Shown here: one piece after another, positions 30,672 through 40,845 of the stretch | Layout: every line of letters starts with the position of its first letter | How positions within the stretch are numbered: the first letter of the stretch is position 1 | Source of the DNA: Diphasiastrum complanatum | Lineage: Eukaryota > Streptophyta > Lycopodiopsida > Lycopodiales > Lycopodiaceae | Assembly (NCBI GenBank): GCA_029204225.1 | Contig: CM055104.1 | Coordinates: 46,434,933 to 46,496,932, forward strand | Reading direction: 5' to 3' | DNA length: 62,000 bases | The notes under the pieces: generated by a model | Told to the model about the DNA's origin: nothing | The model's input: the letters and a program-made list of their open reading frames with translations, nothing else | The model's database searches: none | Position numbers and translations under genes: made by a program

Positions 30672-32624
30672 CTTCAGAACTCTTTGTAGAGCTTTCCAGT
30701 GTTGTAGGCCTGGATTGGACATGAATTGCAACAACGTGCTTACAGCATATGCTAGATCGGGTCGTGGGCAAATCATAGAGTACATGGGAGAACCTATGAT
30801 AGACTGATAAGGGTACTTGCATATTTCTTGCTGATCTGCCTTTGTTCTGGGGCACATGTCTTTGGATATCTTGCATCCTGGATCCATAGGAGTGCCTATG
30901 GACTTGCAATCCTCCATGTCTTATCTATAAAGTACATTAATTAAGTAGGATTGTTGGCTTATGGTGATCTTTCTGCTCGCGCGATCTCTATGAATCTCCA
31001 TTAAGGACTTAGTTTCTTGTAGCAACTAATTTGAATTGTTTGATGATTAGGGAATCATCAACGTATAATGCTATTATAACATAGCTTGCCCCTTTTGGTT
31101 TTAAATACACATTTGAATCTGTGGTGCAGGAGGTAAAGTCGTGCTACAACAAGAAACAATTTATTCTATCATACCAAGCCCTTGGAGCTTGCTTCATACC
31201 GTATAATGCCTTATGCAATTTGCATAGTAGATGCTCCTTGCCTTGAGGGATGTAACCTTATGGTTGATAGATGTAGACATCTTCTTGTATGTATCAGTGT
31301 AGGAATGCCATCTGGATGTCCATCTGGTGAATATCCAGATCTTCTGCAGTAGATATAGCCAATAGAGTACAAATAGACTGATGTTTTACTACTGGACTGA
31401 AGGTCTCAGTGTAGTCTATCCCATATACTTGTTCAAAACCTTTAACTACCAGTCTAGCTTTCCATTTGGATATAGATCCATCTCGTTTAAGCTTCAGCTT
31501 AAAGATCCATTTAGAATCAATTCGCTTTACACCTATAGGAGGAATGACAAGACTCCAGGTCTTGTTCTTCATTAGAGATTGATACATAGCATCCATGGCC
31601 ACTTTCCATTTGTCTGCATTGGACATTGACAGTGCTTCTGCTACGGTGGTAGGTTCGTCATGACTACTGAAATCCTGAGGGATGAATCGGTCAGGTTGTT
31701 GTCGTTGTCAGATCTTTGAACTGCAGGTGCTTGATCAGACGATTTTCCTTGATAAATGACTGGGACCGTAGTATTTTGTTGTTGAACGATCGTGGGTCTA
31801 GGCCCATTGATGGTAAGTGGAGTCGTTGGGACGAACTCCGTTGCTTGAACAGTCGTAGGTCGTAGCCTATCATTGGAAGGTGGAGCTACTATGGAAGTAT
31901 CTTGTATTGGTTGCTTCTGTTTGAAATCGTAATATTTGTCTTCAAGGAAGACAACATCATGACTGACTAAGATCTGGCCCGTAACCACATCATAAACACG
32001 ATATGACTTGGGTGAAGTTGAATAGCCGATGAAGATGCTTTTACAGCTTATTGGGTCCAGCTTCTTCGTCAAATCAAATGGCACTTGTGCATAGCAGAGA
32101 CATCCAAAGACACGCAAGTGTTTCAAACTTGGTTTGTAACCGCACTAGCCTTCAAACGGTGTCTTGAAATCAACTGCTTTAGTGCTAGAATAATTTTGCA
32201 GATAGCAAGCCGTAGAGATAGCTTCTACCCAAAAGGTTTGAGACAAATACGAATTTGTTGTCATGGATCGTGCGGCTTCCAACAGTGTACGGTTCTTCCA
32301 CTCTGCTACTCCGTTCTGTTGTGGAGTGTAGCTCATAGTAAACTAGTGGTGCATGCCACATGAAGATAGGTAGTCCTTCATCTCATTTGACAAGAACTCT
32401 CCCCCTGAATCATACCATAGGGCCTTGATCCTCTGACCAGTTTGATTCTCAGCGTATCGCTTGAAGTCTTTGAAGCAACAAAATGCTTCTGACTTGTTCT
32501 TAATGAACATTACACTAGCAAATCGGGAGTAATCATTAATGAATGTGATAAAATACAGAGCTTGACCTAATGAAGGTACGCTCATAGGACCACACAAGTC
32601 ACTATGTTTGCATTTACTATTTTG
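30672..32624 (-). pseudogene. Copia integrase C-half, RT and RNase H connection (element D)
   Basis: Minus order: GPMSVPSLGQALYFITFIND and KALWYDSGGEFLS (integrase core), then YTPQQNGVAEWKNRTL with the catalytic Glu and HLRVFGCLCYAQVP. Next come a long proline/threonine linker, then RT with KWIFKLKLKRDGSISKWKA and ETFSPVVKHQSI. A decayed YVDD region lies near 31050, followed by CKSIGTPMDPG and YQSIIGSPMYSMI. Four or more frame breaks separate the pieces. The last part stops at 30672, where element E begins, and resumes at 24357. Confidence 0.85.
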
Positions 32625-33420
32625 AATTACAATATCCCAAATTTTGGCATATTTTAAGTACATCAAAAAGCTTGAAATACAATTGGTTTTTGTTTGTTTG
32701 AAATGTATATTATTTGTTTTAAGAGTCTTGTTTATGAAATTGTTAATACAAATCAATCTCAATTTTGTACGTTATAAAAAATTTAAAATCCAAAATTTAA
32801 TGTGATTATTTCAAAAACATCTATATTTTGGCTGGATTTATTTTAAAATATCAAAATTTGACCCACTTTTTTAAAATCATCAAAACTACTAAGTTTTTTG
32901 ACGGAATTTTCAAACTAGTAACTTGCAACATTACCTATTCAATACGCAACAATGTTTTGGACAGTTTGGCTCCATAGTGTCTCCTATTGTATTCTCCTAT
33001 CCTCATCTTAGGAGTTTTTACTAGTGGTCTTTACATTGGTATCAGAGCTCGGCTAAAATGCGGTTTTGGATGGGATGGAGAAAAGCTTTGCATCAAATCG
33101 GTTGCACGTGGATTTATGTCCCGGATTGGTGTGCGGAACTCTCAATGGGGAAATTGAGTTTTGGATCCTCTAATTCTGGTTTGAAGCATATTGGCAAGAA
33201 GAGTGGTAGAGTGCATCTCCACCGGGTTATTTTTTGTTAATATTGCTTCTAATTGGAGTGATTCAATTTTGATTTTTTTTTAGGAACCTTGAGAGGATTT
33301 CTATTGATGTAGCATGATTGTATATGAATCCAAATTATAGCTTGTTTCTCATGTCATTATAGATTGGTAACATGCAAGGCTGGTTTGTGTTTATTGATAG
33401 ATTGAGCAATTTTTTGTCTT
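32625..33420 (+). mobile_element. LTR/primer-site fragment of another element inside D
   Basis: Copia integrase homology of D ends near 32620 and its gag resumes near 33421. Between them, ...CTTTACA followed by TGGTATCAGAGCTC (33037-33050) is an LTR end plus tRNA-Met primer site in plus orientation. About 410 bp of LTR-like AT-rich sequence precedes it and about 370 bp of leader follows. No coding domain is seen. Edges are approximate. Confidence 0.5.
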
Positions 33421-34075
33421 CTTGTCCTTGAAGTTCTTCTTCTTGGACTGCTGCTTAGTACAATGTCATTGACTTGGTACTCGTTATTGATAAGCTCTTT
33501 CTCCTGACTTCTTTCTGCAAAAGGCTTGTTGTGAACTTCTGAAGAGACAGCGCAAGAGTATTGCTCAAGAGCAATAATAGGTTGCCATAGGAGGATGGAA
33601 GACTGGCAAGAAGAGACATCGTTGAGTCTTCTTCTGATATAGGATAACCTATTGCAGCAAGTTGATTCAGCAACTATTTGGACTCATTTAGATGATCACT
33701 AACTGAGGTGCCTTTGTCCATTCCTTAGAAAGAGATGAGTCGATACATATGAAGTCTTGTAAATACTTGTTAGGATATCCACGCTTCTTTGGAGGTGGTG
33801 TTGTTTGATACATGAGCAATTTGAGTGTCTTTCAGATTCAAGGATACGATGGCAAGTGCTTTGACATCCTTTGTTTCCCATGCTAGGAGCATTTCAGGTT
33901 CTGCCGGTTTGGCTATTGAATCGTTTACGTATCCCCAAAGCTCCTTCTTGATTAAGATCATCCTCATCTTGAACTTCCACATGTGGAAATCATCTCCGTT
34001 GAACTTGTTAATCAAGCAGATTTGTAGGGTTGAGCCTTCCATTGTAATCGAGAAGTAGAGATAAAATACAAACAA
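33421..34075 (-). pseudogene. Copia gag fragment (element D)
   Basis: The N-terminal frame (33770-34075) has LINKFNGDDFHMWKFKMRMIL and an ELWGYVNDS block. The central frame (33455-33673) has MLNQLAAIGYPISEED and LLASLPSSYGNLL. These are UBN2-type Gag segments split by a frameshift. The zinc knuckle and protease are missing, probably lost with the insertion at 32625-33420. Confidence 0.8.
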
Positions 34076-34153
34076 AATATGAACTAGTTATGAAAAAACA
34101 AGAACATATTAGGTTCTATTATATCTTGGACTCTAGTAATCCAATAAGCCAGG

Positions 34154-34250
34154 GCTTTGATACCAATTTTGTTGGCTCTGATACCACTTTTGTTGGCTCT
34201 GATACCATTTTTGTTGGTTTGTGAAATGGAAATTATCAGCTCTGATACCA
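34154..34250 (-). promoter_or_regulatory. Four tandem primer binding site copies of element D
   Basis: On the minus strand the initiator tRNA-Met complement TGGTATCAGAGC occurs at 34238-34250, 34195-34207 and 34174-34186, with a one-base variant at 34154-34165. The last three form a 21 bp repeat with TTTTGTTGG spacers. The copy next to the LTR has the normal position. Confidence 0.85.
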
Positions 34251-34253
34251 ATC

Positions 34254-35210
34254 TGTTGGATGAATGCCAACAGATGAAAGACAATGATGATGAAACAACA
34301 ATGATAACTGCGTTAACAGGATTGTGGATTACTTAGAGAACGAAGATTGCGAACTGTTCTTGTGTTAAATAAAATTATCAATGTAGGAGTCTTAGACTGC
34401 CATGAAAGAGAGATCACAGAAACGATTAGGCGTTTGAGACAGCCATGAAATCCTCTATTTCTGATAACCTAATATGAAGAGAATGTAGAAATAACTTTGG
34501 CGTCAGAGACAGCCATACATTTCTCTTATAATGATATTTGTGTAAGAGGAGTAAGAGTTATTTCCATTCAACAAGAACACAAAGATGTAGAACAGTAGCG
34601 AATCCGTATAATAATGTTGTAAAAACAAGGATCAAACCACAATACAATTGCACTGATAAGCGTGTGATCCTACTTACAGACTCAAATCAATTGCTAAAGT
34701 TCTGAATATATCTCTCTCTATATAATCACTAACTCTAAGGAGTCAGCTACTGAAAGACCCATCCTGGTCATTTGATCTCTGCTTGATCATCTTATGCTCC
34801 TCAATTCAATCGCTCATTTACATATATAGCAACTGGAAGATCTTGTATTATTCTAGTTTTACATTTACAAGATCGCTACCTGACTAATTAGAATAGTTGT
34901 TGCGTGAGGACGTAGATAGTCTGTACTTGGAATCTTGTGTATTTCTACAAAGTGTCGTCTTTTTTGTCTTTTTCGCGAAGCAGTGTCGCTTTTTTGAAAG
35001 TGTCTGAAATTGCCTAAAAAACGATTTAGCACAAGTGTCGCAAAAGGTGGAAAGGCGACAGTGTGGAGTTTTTCACCTATGGAAATTCTTGAGTAAAAAT
35101 GCAGACTATTGGAAAACAGTTCATTTTCTGCAAACTTCATTTGAGAGAGTAAAATTGAGAGAATGAAGAAGGGCTGTTGGGATGAGTAGGAGTTAGATTA
35201 AATTCCAACA
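34254..35210 (-). repeat. 5' LTR of element D (957 bp)
   Basis: Minus-strand termini are TGTTGG and CCAACA, a perfect 6 bp inverted repeat. The inner end is 3 nt from the proximal primer site. No partner LTR was found to the left. Confidence 0.7.
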
Positions 35211-36756
35211 TCATGTCGTATCAATACACCAGTATTTCCATATCGCCACCACGCACCACAATCAGTCCCCTTGTGCCTTTAGTGCCATCTCGCACGTTGT
35301 AGCGATATGCGCCTCTCATGACTCATACCAAGCAGACAACATGGTTGTCAACCTTTGTCCCTCCTCCTCGTCCTCCTAAAAGAAGGGCAGTAGGAACTGG
35401 TAGGGGAGGAGGTTGTCCCCGAAGACCATGGCTCAAGGACATTAGAAGATTGTAGAGGACTACCCTTCTGCTTAATTCCCTTGTTCCCTTCTTCTATAGG
35501 GCAGTGAGGAATTTGTATACAAAAATGTTATCCACCATCTTATAAAGTCACTAATTATTTCATATGCATAAATAAGAATTAACTACTTATACCTATACTA
35601 CTTGTGCTTACAGATCCACCCCAGATTTATTCTTGCAAAACAAACAAATGCGCGCTACTTTTGTATCCAAAACCATGCTACCACATACAATTAAACAACC
35701 AAAATGCTACACACTTTAAAAAGTTTAACAACACAACATCCAAACTTATTCGCTTGACATGTAGCAGCTATTTTCAAATCCCAATACACACATTTCGTGT
35801 GCAATTCCAAGCATCATCTACCACATTCACAATCTAAAAAAAGAAGCCACGTCTCACCACCTTTTGATATTAAAAAAAAAATAGTTGTGTCGAAATTCCA
35901 AACAAGAATTCCTTATATAAAGACATTGCAAGCCGCCACTTTTGGACGAGAGCAAAAATTGTCGCTTTGCATCAAATAATCAATGACTTACCTGGTGCCT
36001 CACAATGAACCATAGTTGCAAAATTGAAAGCCCAACATAAGGAAATGTGCTGCACATTCACAGATATTAAGAATTGACTTACAAGACTAACAAAAAAGAA
36101 ACTTCTCATAATAACAACACACACACATGCAAGACATTGCAATTGAAAATTACTATGATCGGATAAAGGATACTCCAATAGACACATGCATTGGTTGTGA
36201 ATCAAACTACTTTAATTTCCAAACCCAACTCTTGAACCTCAAAGAAGAAGCTCAAATCGCAAGTCTTAACATATACCATTATATGATGATAAAATGCCAA
36301 AATTCATGTGCCCATACCACGTATCAAAAGACCAAGAATTGTCATCAACTACACAACTAGAAGAACATTTAGTTGCACCCAGAATGAACACATACGAACA
36401 AACATGAACTACGGAAGAATGTTTAACACATACCTTGACATATGTGTGCATTTGTCTTAAAATGCAACTTACAAAATTCTAGAACCAAATCCACAAATAT
36501 AAATTACAAAATCAAAATTGAAAATATCTTGCATGACCAAATACCCATGTACATTTATGTTTAGCAAAATACATTTCATACTATTGTGTAACGAGCTCCA
36601 ATATTTGCAAATGTAGAACCCTACAAATAATAAGATTTGTACATTATAATAAACATAGGGACCTTGAAAACATTGACAAACTCTGAAAACAATGTCATTG
36701 AAAACAATATCATTCAAAGATGCATATGATTTTCAATATAATACCATCCAAACAAC
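35211..36756. other. Spacer between elements D and C
   Basis: No gene recognised. 35211-35500 is more GC-rich, with a short proline/arginine-rich plus frame broken by a stop. 35500-36750 is AT-rich with only short frames. Confidence 0.5.
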
Positions 36757-38170
36757 TTACATGGCCTTCTCAAGAATGTATTTTTGATCTTCATGGAATA
36801 TCACATCTCTACTCTCAATTGTAGTTGAGGTAGAGGGAACATAGATCCTGTGAGCTTTCTTGTTAGATGCATATCCAACCATGATCCCTTTAACAGAATT
36901 AGGATAATCTCTTTTCCTTGTTTCCAAGGGCATATTAACAAAGCAAGTACAACCAAAAACTCTAAGGTGATCTACCTTAGGTTTTTTCTGAAACAAGACT
37001 TCAAAAGGTGTTTTTCCAGCAAGAGCATTGTGAGGTAATCTATTGCACAAATAGTTTGCACAATTTATAGCTTCACCCCAATATTCAATAGGCAAAGAAG
37101 CTGCTACTCGAATTGCTTTAGCACATTCACATAAAGATCTGTTTTTCCTCTCAGTTACTCCATTTTGGGATGGAGAATAGGCACAAGAAAATTCTCTCTT
37201 TATTCCTTCACCTTCACAATAATTATGAAACTTGTTGGAGATATATTCACCTCCTCCATCGCATCTTAAAGCTTTAACTTTGCAAGAAAATTGTTTATCT
37301 ACATAAGTTTTGAAGATAAGGAAGTGATAAAAAACCATAGCCTTTGAAGAAAGTAGATACAACCAAGTGTATCTAGTAAAGTCATCAATAAAGGTGACAA
37401 AACATGTTGCACCACCAATACTTTTAGAAGAGGAAAAATGTACATCTGAATGTATGAGTTTCAATGGATAAGTAGTCTTTATAAAAGACTTATGATATGG
37501 CTTTCTGTGTGACTTTGCAATGGCACAAGCCTCATAAGGCTTGAAATCTTTAGAAAGAGATTTTGGAAGACCAATAGCCTTCTCCTTCTTAACCATAGAA
37601 GACATAGATGTAAAGTTAGGATGTCCCAACCTTCTATGCCACAGCTCCTCCTTAGATAACAAAACAACTTCACAAAGGTTTGCATTCTCATAAAAATTCA
37701 ACTTAAAAATTCCACCACATCTAGTTCCATCAGCAAGGATCTCATATTTTCTCTTGATTAAACAAGTATTGGAGTTGAACTTTACAACACAACCATTATC
37801 AAGCAACTTTCCCACACTAATTAAGCTCTTTGTAAGTTTTGGAATGAAAAGAACATTAGAAAGTGCAAGAACTTTTGAAGAAGCAAGTTTCAATGGAATG
37901 TTGCCAATTTCTTCTATTGGACACTCATGATCATTAGTTGTGTAAATAGATCTCTTGAGTCCTTTGAAAGGTAAGATTGAGTCAAATGACTCCTTTGAAC
38001 AGCACATATGTGAAGAGGCTCCATTGTCTATGTACCAAGCTCCATCTTTCTTGAAAGGTAATGAAGAAAAACTGGACACCATAAGTGATCCTTCTCCATC
38101 ACTTGCAACAGAATCTTCTTCAATCTCTTTGGAGAGATTAGCTTGCTTGAGTTGGTTTTTCTTCTGAGTA
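36757..38170 (-). pseudogene. Copia protease and integrase (element C), long open segment
   Basis: A 441-codon minus frame plus its upstream extension encodes the protease region with WYIDNGASSHM (family DSG, here DNG). It continues through KELWHRR-type LGHPNF to the integrase core with LIHSDVHF, ALRCDGGGEY and NGVTERKNRSL, so the D, D, E triad is kept. One zinc-site cysteine is Tyr (KPYEAC). The frame ends in the RT linker at IFHEDQKYILEKAM. It is remarkably free of stops for a truncated element, so the truncation may be fairly recent. Without RT it cannot function. Confidence 0.9.
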
Positions 38171-38184
38171 TACTTTCCATTCTA

Positions 38185-38338
38185 TTATAGGATCTCTTAT
38201 GTACACCATGATCTAGCTTTTGCAGTCACCTCTCTCAGTCAGTTTATGACTAATCCTGGTGTAGCACATTGGAAGGCTCTTATCAGAGTCATGAGATATC
38301 TTCGAGCTTCTAGTTCATTGAGATTTTTGTATGGCTAG
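38185..38338 (+). pseudogene. Copia RT-RNase H connection scrap in the insert
   Basis: Plus-strand IGSLMYTMI, a small deletion, then LAFAVTSLSQFMTNPGVAHW, KALIRVMRYL and LRFLYG ending in a stop. It is in the opposite orientation to element C and comes from a different Copia family. Confidence 0.8.
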
Positions 38339-38818
38339 ATGTTTCATGAGATGAGTTATGAATTATTTGTTGTAGAATAATAATTCGTTGTCATGTCCAA
38401 AATTGTTAAGTGGTTTCTTTGGCTAATGCTTTTAATTAGGGCCCTGTGAAAGGACTTTTTCTTGTACTACTATGGTACAAGAGACTGATTGATTGGTTAT
38501 TATGGTCAAATTTTCCAAGTTGATGCTGTTATGTCCGCCGATCTATGTGTTTATTGTTATGCAGACAAATCAAAAGTACCCTGACTTTGAACATAAGAGT
38601 ACACACGAGGGTCTATGGATTGAAGGTCGGTTAAACAACCCCCGTGCTACAGCAAAGGTGACCACTATGACAGTGGGTCAGACACAATCTGGTGGTGGAT
38701 TGAAATTATGGTATGGTTTTTGGAGACCTAGGCTGAGAGCACAGCATCTCTTCTTTTCTGCTGGTCTTTCAAAATTTCCAGTGTGAGACTTTTTCATGTT
38801 TCTTTTTATAGTCATTAT
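38339..38818 (+). other. Upstream flank of the PPR frame, possible intron
   Basis: No known domain. A TTGTGATGCAG sequence just inside the PPR frame near 38828-38838 resembles a 3' splice site, so part of this stretch may be an intron or the end of an upstream exon of the source gene. Confidence 0.35.
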
Positions 38819-40840
38819 ATGAATCATTGTGATGCAGGCAGGGTAGCTAATTCCTTGGGCAACGGTGGAAATGTGAGCAAACTCTGTCAGGAGGGACGAT
38901 TAAAAGAAGCACTGCATATGCTGGAGCTTATGGTTCAGGCAAATATTCAAGCTCCTATCAACATCTATGCTTGCCTTCTGAAGGGGTGCACCAGAAGGAA
39001 AGCCCTGGCGGAGGGCAAGCAAGTGCATGCTCTCATAGTTCAACAGCGACTTGATTCAAACATGATCCTAGGAAACACCCTTGTTAACATGTATGCCAAG
39101 TGCGGTAGTGTGTTGGATGCACGCAAAGTGTTTGACTCAATGCCTAGACGCAATGTATTTTCATGGACTACCATCATCTCTGCATATGCCAATCATAGAC
39201 AGGGTGAGGAGGCTATCAATCTTTTTCAGCAAATGCAACAGACAGGCATAGCACCGGACAAGTTCGCATTTGTTGTTGTCCTAAAAGCATGCACCAGGAT
39301 CTCAGCCCTGGAACAAGGCAAGCAACTCCATTTAGACATCATTGAAAGTGGGTACGAGTCAGATGTCATCGTAGGGAGCACGCTTGTTGACATGTATGCA
39401 AAATGTGGTCGCATAGAGGATGCACGTAAGGTGTTTGACAGCATGCACGAACCGGATGTGGCGTCATGGACAGCAATTATTGCAGGATATGCACAACAGG
39501 GACTTGGCAAGGAGGCCCTTGATCTGTATGAGCAAATGAATCAGGAAGATTTGCAGCCTGACATTGTTACATATATTGTTCTCCTACAAGCATGTGCTAG
39601 CATTGCTGCCCTGGAACAGGGCAAGCAGCTCCATGTGGACATCATTAAAATTGGCTTTGAGTTGGATGTGATTATAGGGAGCACCCTTGTTGACATGTAT
39701 GCAAAATGTGGGCGTGTAGAGGATGCGTGTCGTGTGTTCAACAACATGCCTGAACGAAACATCGTGTCATGGAATGCAATGTTTGCAGGATACGCAGACC
39801 AAGGTCTTGGCAAAGAGTCTCTTGATCTGTATGAGCAAATGAAACAGGAAGGTGTGCAGCCCAGCATTGTCACATATGTTGTTCTTCTAAAAGCATGTGC
39901 CAGTGTTGCAGCCCTGGAACAGGGCAAGCAGTTCCATTCGGAGATCGTTGAAACGGGCTTTGAGTTGGATGCGATCTTAGGGAGCACCCTTGTTGACATG
40001 TATGCAAAATGTGGGTGCATAGAAAATGCACACAAGGTGTTCGACAGAATGCATGAACGAGAGGTGGTGTCATGGAATGCAATGATCTCAGGATATGCAC
40101 AGCAAGGGCTTGGCAAGGAGGCTCTTGATCTGTATGAGCAAATGAAAGAGGAAGGTGTGCAGCCTGACAATGTCACATATGTTGTTCTCCTAAAAGCATG
40201 TGCGAGCATTGCAGCACTGGAACAGGGCAAAAAGCTCCATTCAGACATCATTAAGAGTGGATTTGAGTCGGATGTGATTGTTGGGAGCACCCTCGTTGAC
40301 ATGTATGCTAAGTGTGGGCGCATAGAGGATGCACGTCAGGTGTTCAACAACATGCATGAACAGGACCTGGTGTCATGGACAGCAATAATTGCAGGATATG
40401 CACAGCAGGGTCTTGGCAAGGAGGCTCTTGATCTGTATGAGCGAATGAAACACGAAGGTGTGCAGCCAGACATTGTCACATATGTTGTTCTCCTAAAAGC
40501 ATGTGGCAGCATTGCAGCCCTAGAACAGGGCAAGCAACTCCATTCGGACATCATTAAAAGAGGCTTTGAGTCAGATGTGATTGTAGGGAGCACCCTTGTT
40601 GACATGTATGCAAAATGTGGGTGCATAGAGGATGCTCGTCAGGTGTTCAACAACATGCATGAACGGAACGTGGTGTCATGGAATGCAATAATTGCAGGAT
40701 ATGCACAGCAAGGTCTTAGCAAGGAGGCTCTCATACTTTTGGAGCAAATGCAAAGGGAAGGCTTAAAGCCTGATGATGTGACCTATGTTAGTGTTCTCTC
40801 TGCATGCAGCCATTCTGGCCTAGTCAATAAAGGGGCATAG
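38819..40840 (+). CDS. PLS-class PPR protein, C-terminally truncated
   Basis: After a short leader, with LCQEGRLKEALHMLELM, the protein contains six consecutive PLS triplets of 101 residues. They start at nucleotides 39002, 39305, 39608, 39911, 40214 and 40517. Triplets 2-6 repeat ALEQGKQLHSDII...STLVDMYAKCGRIEDAR...VSWNAIIAGYAQQGLGKEALDLYEQM almost unchanged. PLS-class PPR proteins bind organellar RNA one base per motif and usually end in E and DYW domains that direct C-to-U editing. Here the frame stops after SACSHSGLVNKGA, before any E or DYW domain, at the junction with Copia gag. The ATG at 38819 is the first in frame; the true start may lie in an upstream exon. With no C-terminal domain it is probably a pseudogene despite being fully open. 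Confidence 0.85.
   Translation: MNHCDAGRVANSLGNGGNVSKLCQEGRLKEALHMLELMVQANIQAPINIYACLLKGCTRRKALAEGKQVHALIVQQRLDSNMILGNTLVNMYAKCGSVLDARKVFDSMPRRNVFSWTTIISAYANHRQGEEAINLFQQMQQTGIAPDKFAFVVVLKACTRISALEQGKQLHLDIIESGYESDVIVGSTLVDMYAKCGRIEDARKVFDSMHEPDVASWTAIIAGYAQQGLGKEALDLYEQMNQEDLQPDIVTYIVLLQACASIAALEQGKQLHVDIIKIGFELDVIIGSTLVDMYAKCGRVEDACRVFNNMPERNIVSWNAMFAGYADQGLGKESLDLYEQMKQEGVQPSIVTYVVLLKACASVAALEQGKQFHSEIVETGFELDAILGSTLVDMYAKCGCIENAHKVFDRMHEREVVSWNAMISGYAQQGLGKEALDLYEQMKEEGVQPDNVTYVVLLKACASIAALEQGKKLHSDIIKSGFESDVIVGSTLVDMYAKCGRIEDARQVFNNMHEQDLVSWTAIIAGYAQQGLGKEALDLYERMKHEGVQPDIVTYVVLLKACGSIAALEQGKQLHSDIIKRGFESDVIVGSTLVDMYAKCGCIEDARQVFNNMHERNVVSWNAIIAGYAQQGLSKEALILLEQMQREGLKPDDVTYVSVLSACSHSGLVNKGA
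39002..40819 (+). repeat. Six 303 bp tandem units inside the PPR gene
   Basis: The units begin at ALAEGKQ/ALEQGKQ every 303 bp. Units 2-6 are very similar at nucleotide level, pointing to recent duplication or gene conversion. Unit 1 is more diverged. Confidence 0.92.
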
Positions 40841-40845
40841 TGCCC

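Larger units (their letters stand above)
24041..35210 (-). mobile_element. Copia element D (minus), interrupted by element E and by a second LTR fragment
   Basis: In minus order the element shows a 957 bp LTR (34254-35210, termini TGTTGG...CCAACA), repeated primer sites, gag, integrase, reverse transcriptase and RNase H. Two foreign pieces split it: 32625-33420 (an LTR/primer-site fragment) and 24358-30671 (intact element E). The left LTR was not found, so the left edge is truncated or unrecognised; 24041 is only nominal. Stops and frameshifts make it inactive. Confidence 0.75.
38171..40845 (+). other. Foreign insert in gag of element C (Copia scrap plus PPR gene)
   Basis: The left edge is inside the lysine codons after the zinc knuckle and the right edge is at the GHYA codons. 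About 12-15 bp of gag is missing between the flanks. The insert reads plus strand and joins two unrelated pieces: a Copia RNase H connection fragment (38185-38338) and PPR gene sequence to 40840. No LTR, terminal inverted repeat or target duplication bounds it. Confidence 0.75.

Noticed and set aside
38493-38786. 97-codon frame upstream of the PPR frame as a separate gene
   Set aside because: No motif. It may be part of an upstream exon or intron of the PPR source gene, but cannot be supported on its own.
39226-40626. Long minus-strand frames (up to 260 codons) across the PPR gene
   Set aside because: They are the mirror of the 303 bp repeats. Because the unit is a multiple of three, an antisense frame open in one copy is open in all. 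No domain, and the sense frame is clearly PPR.
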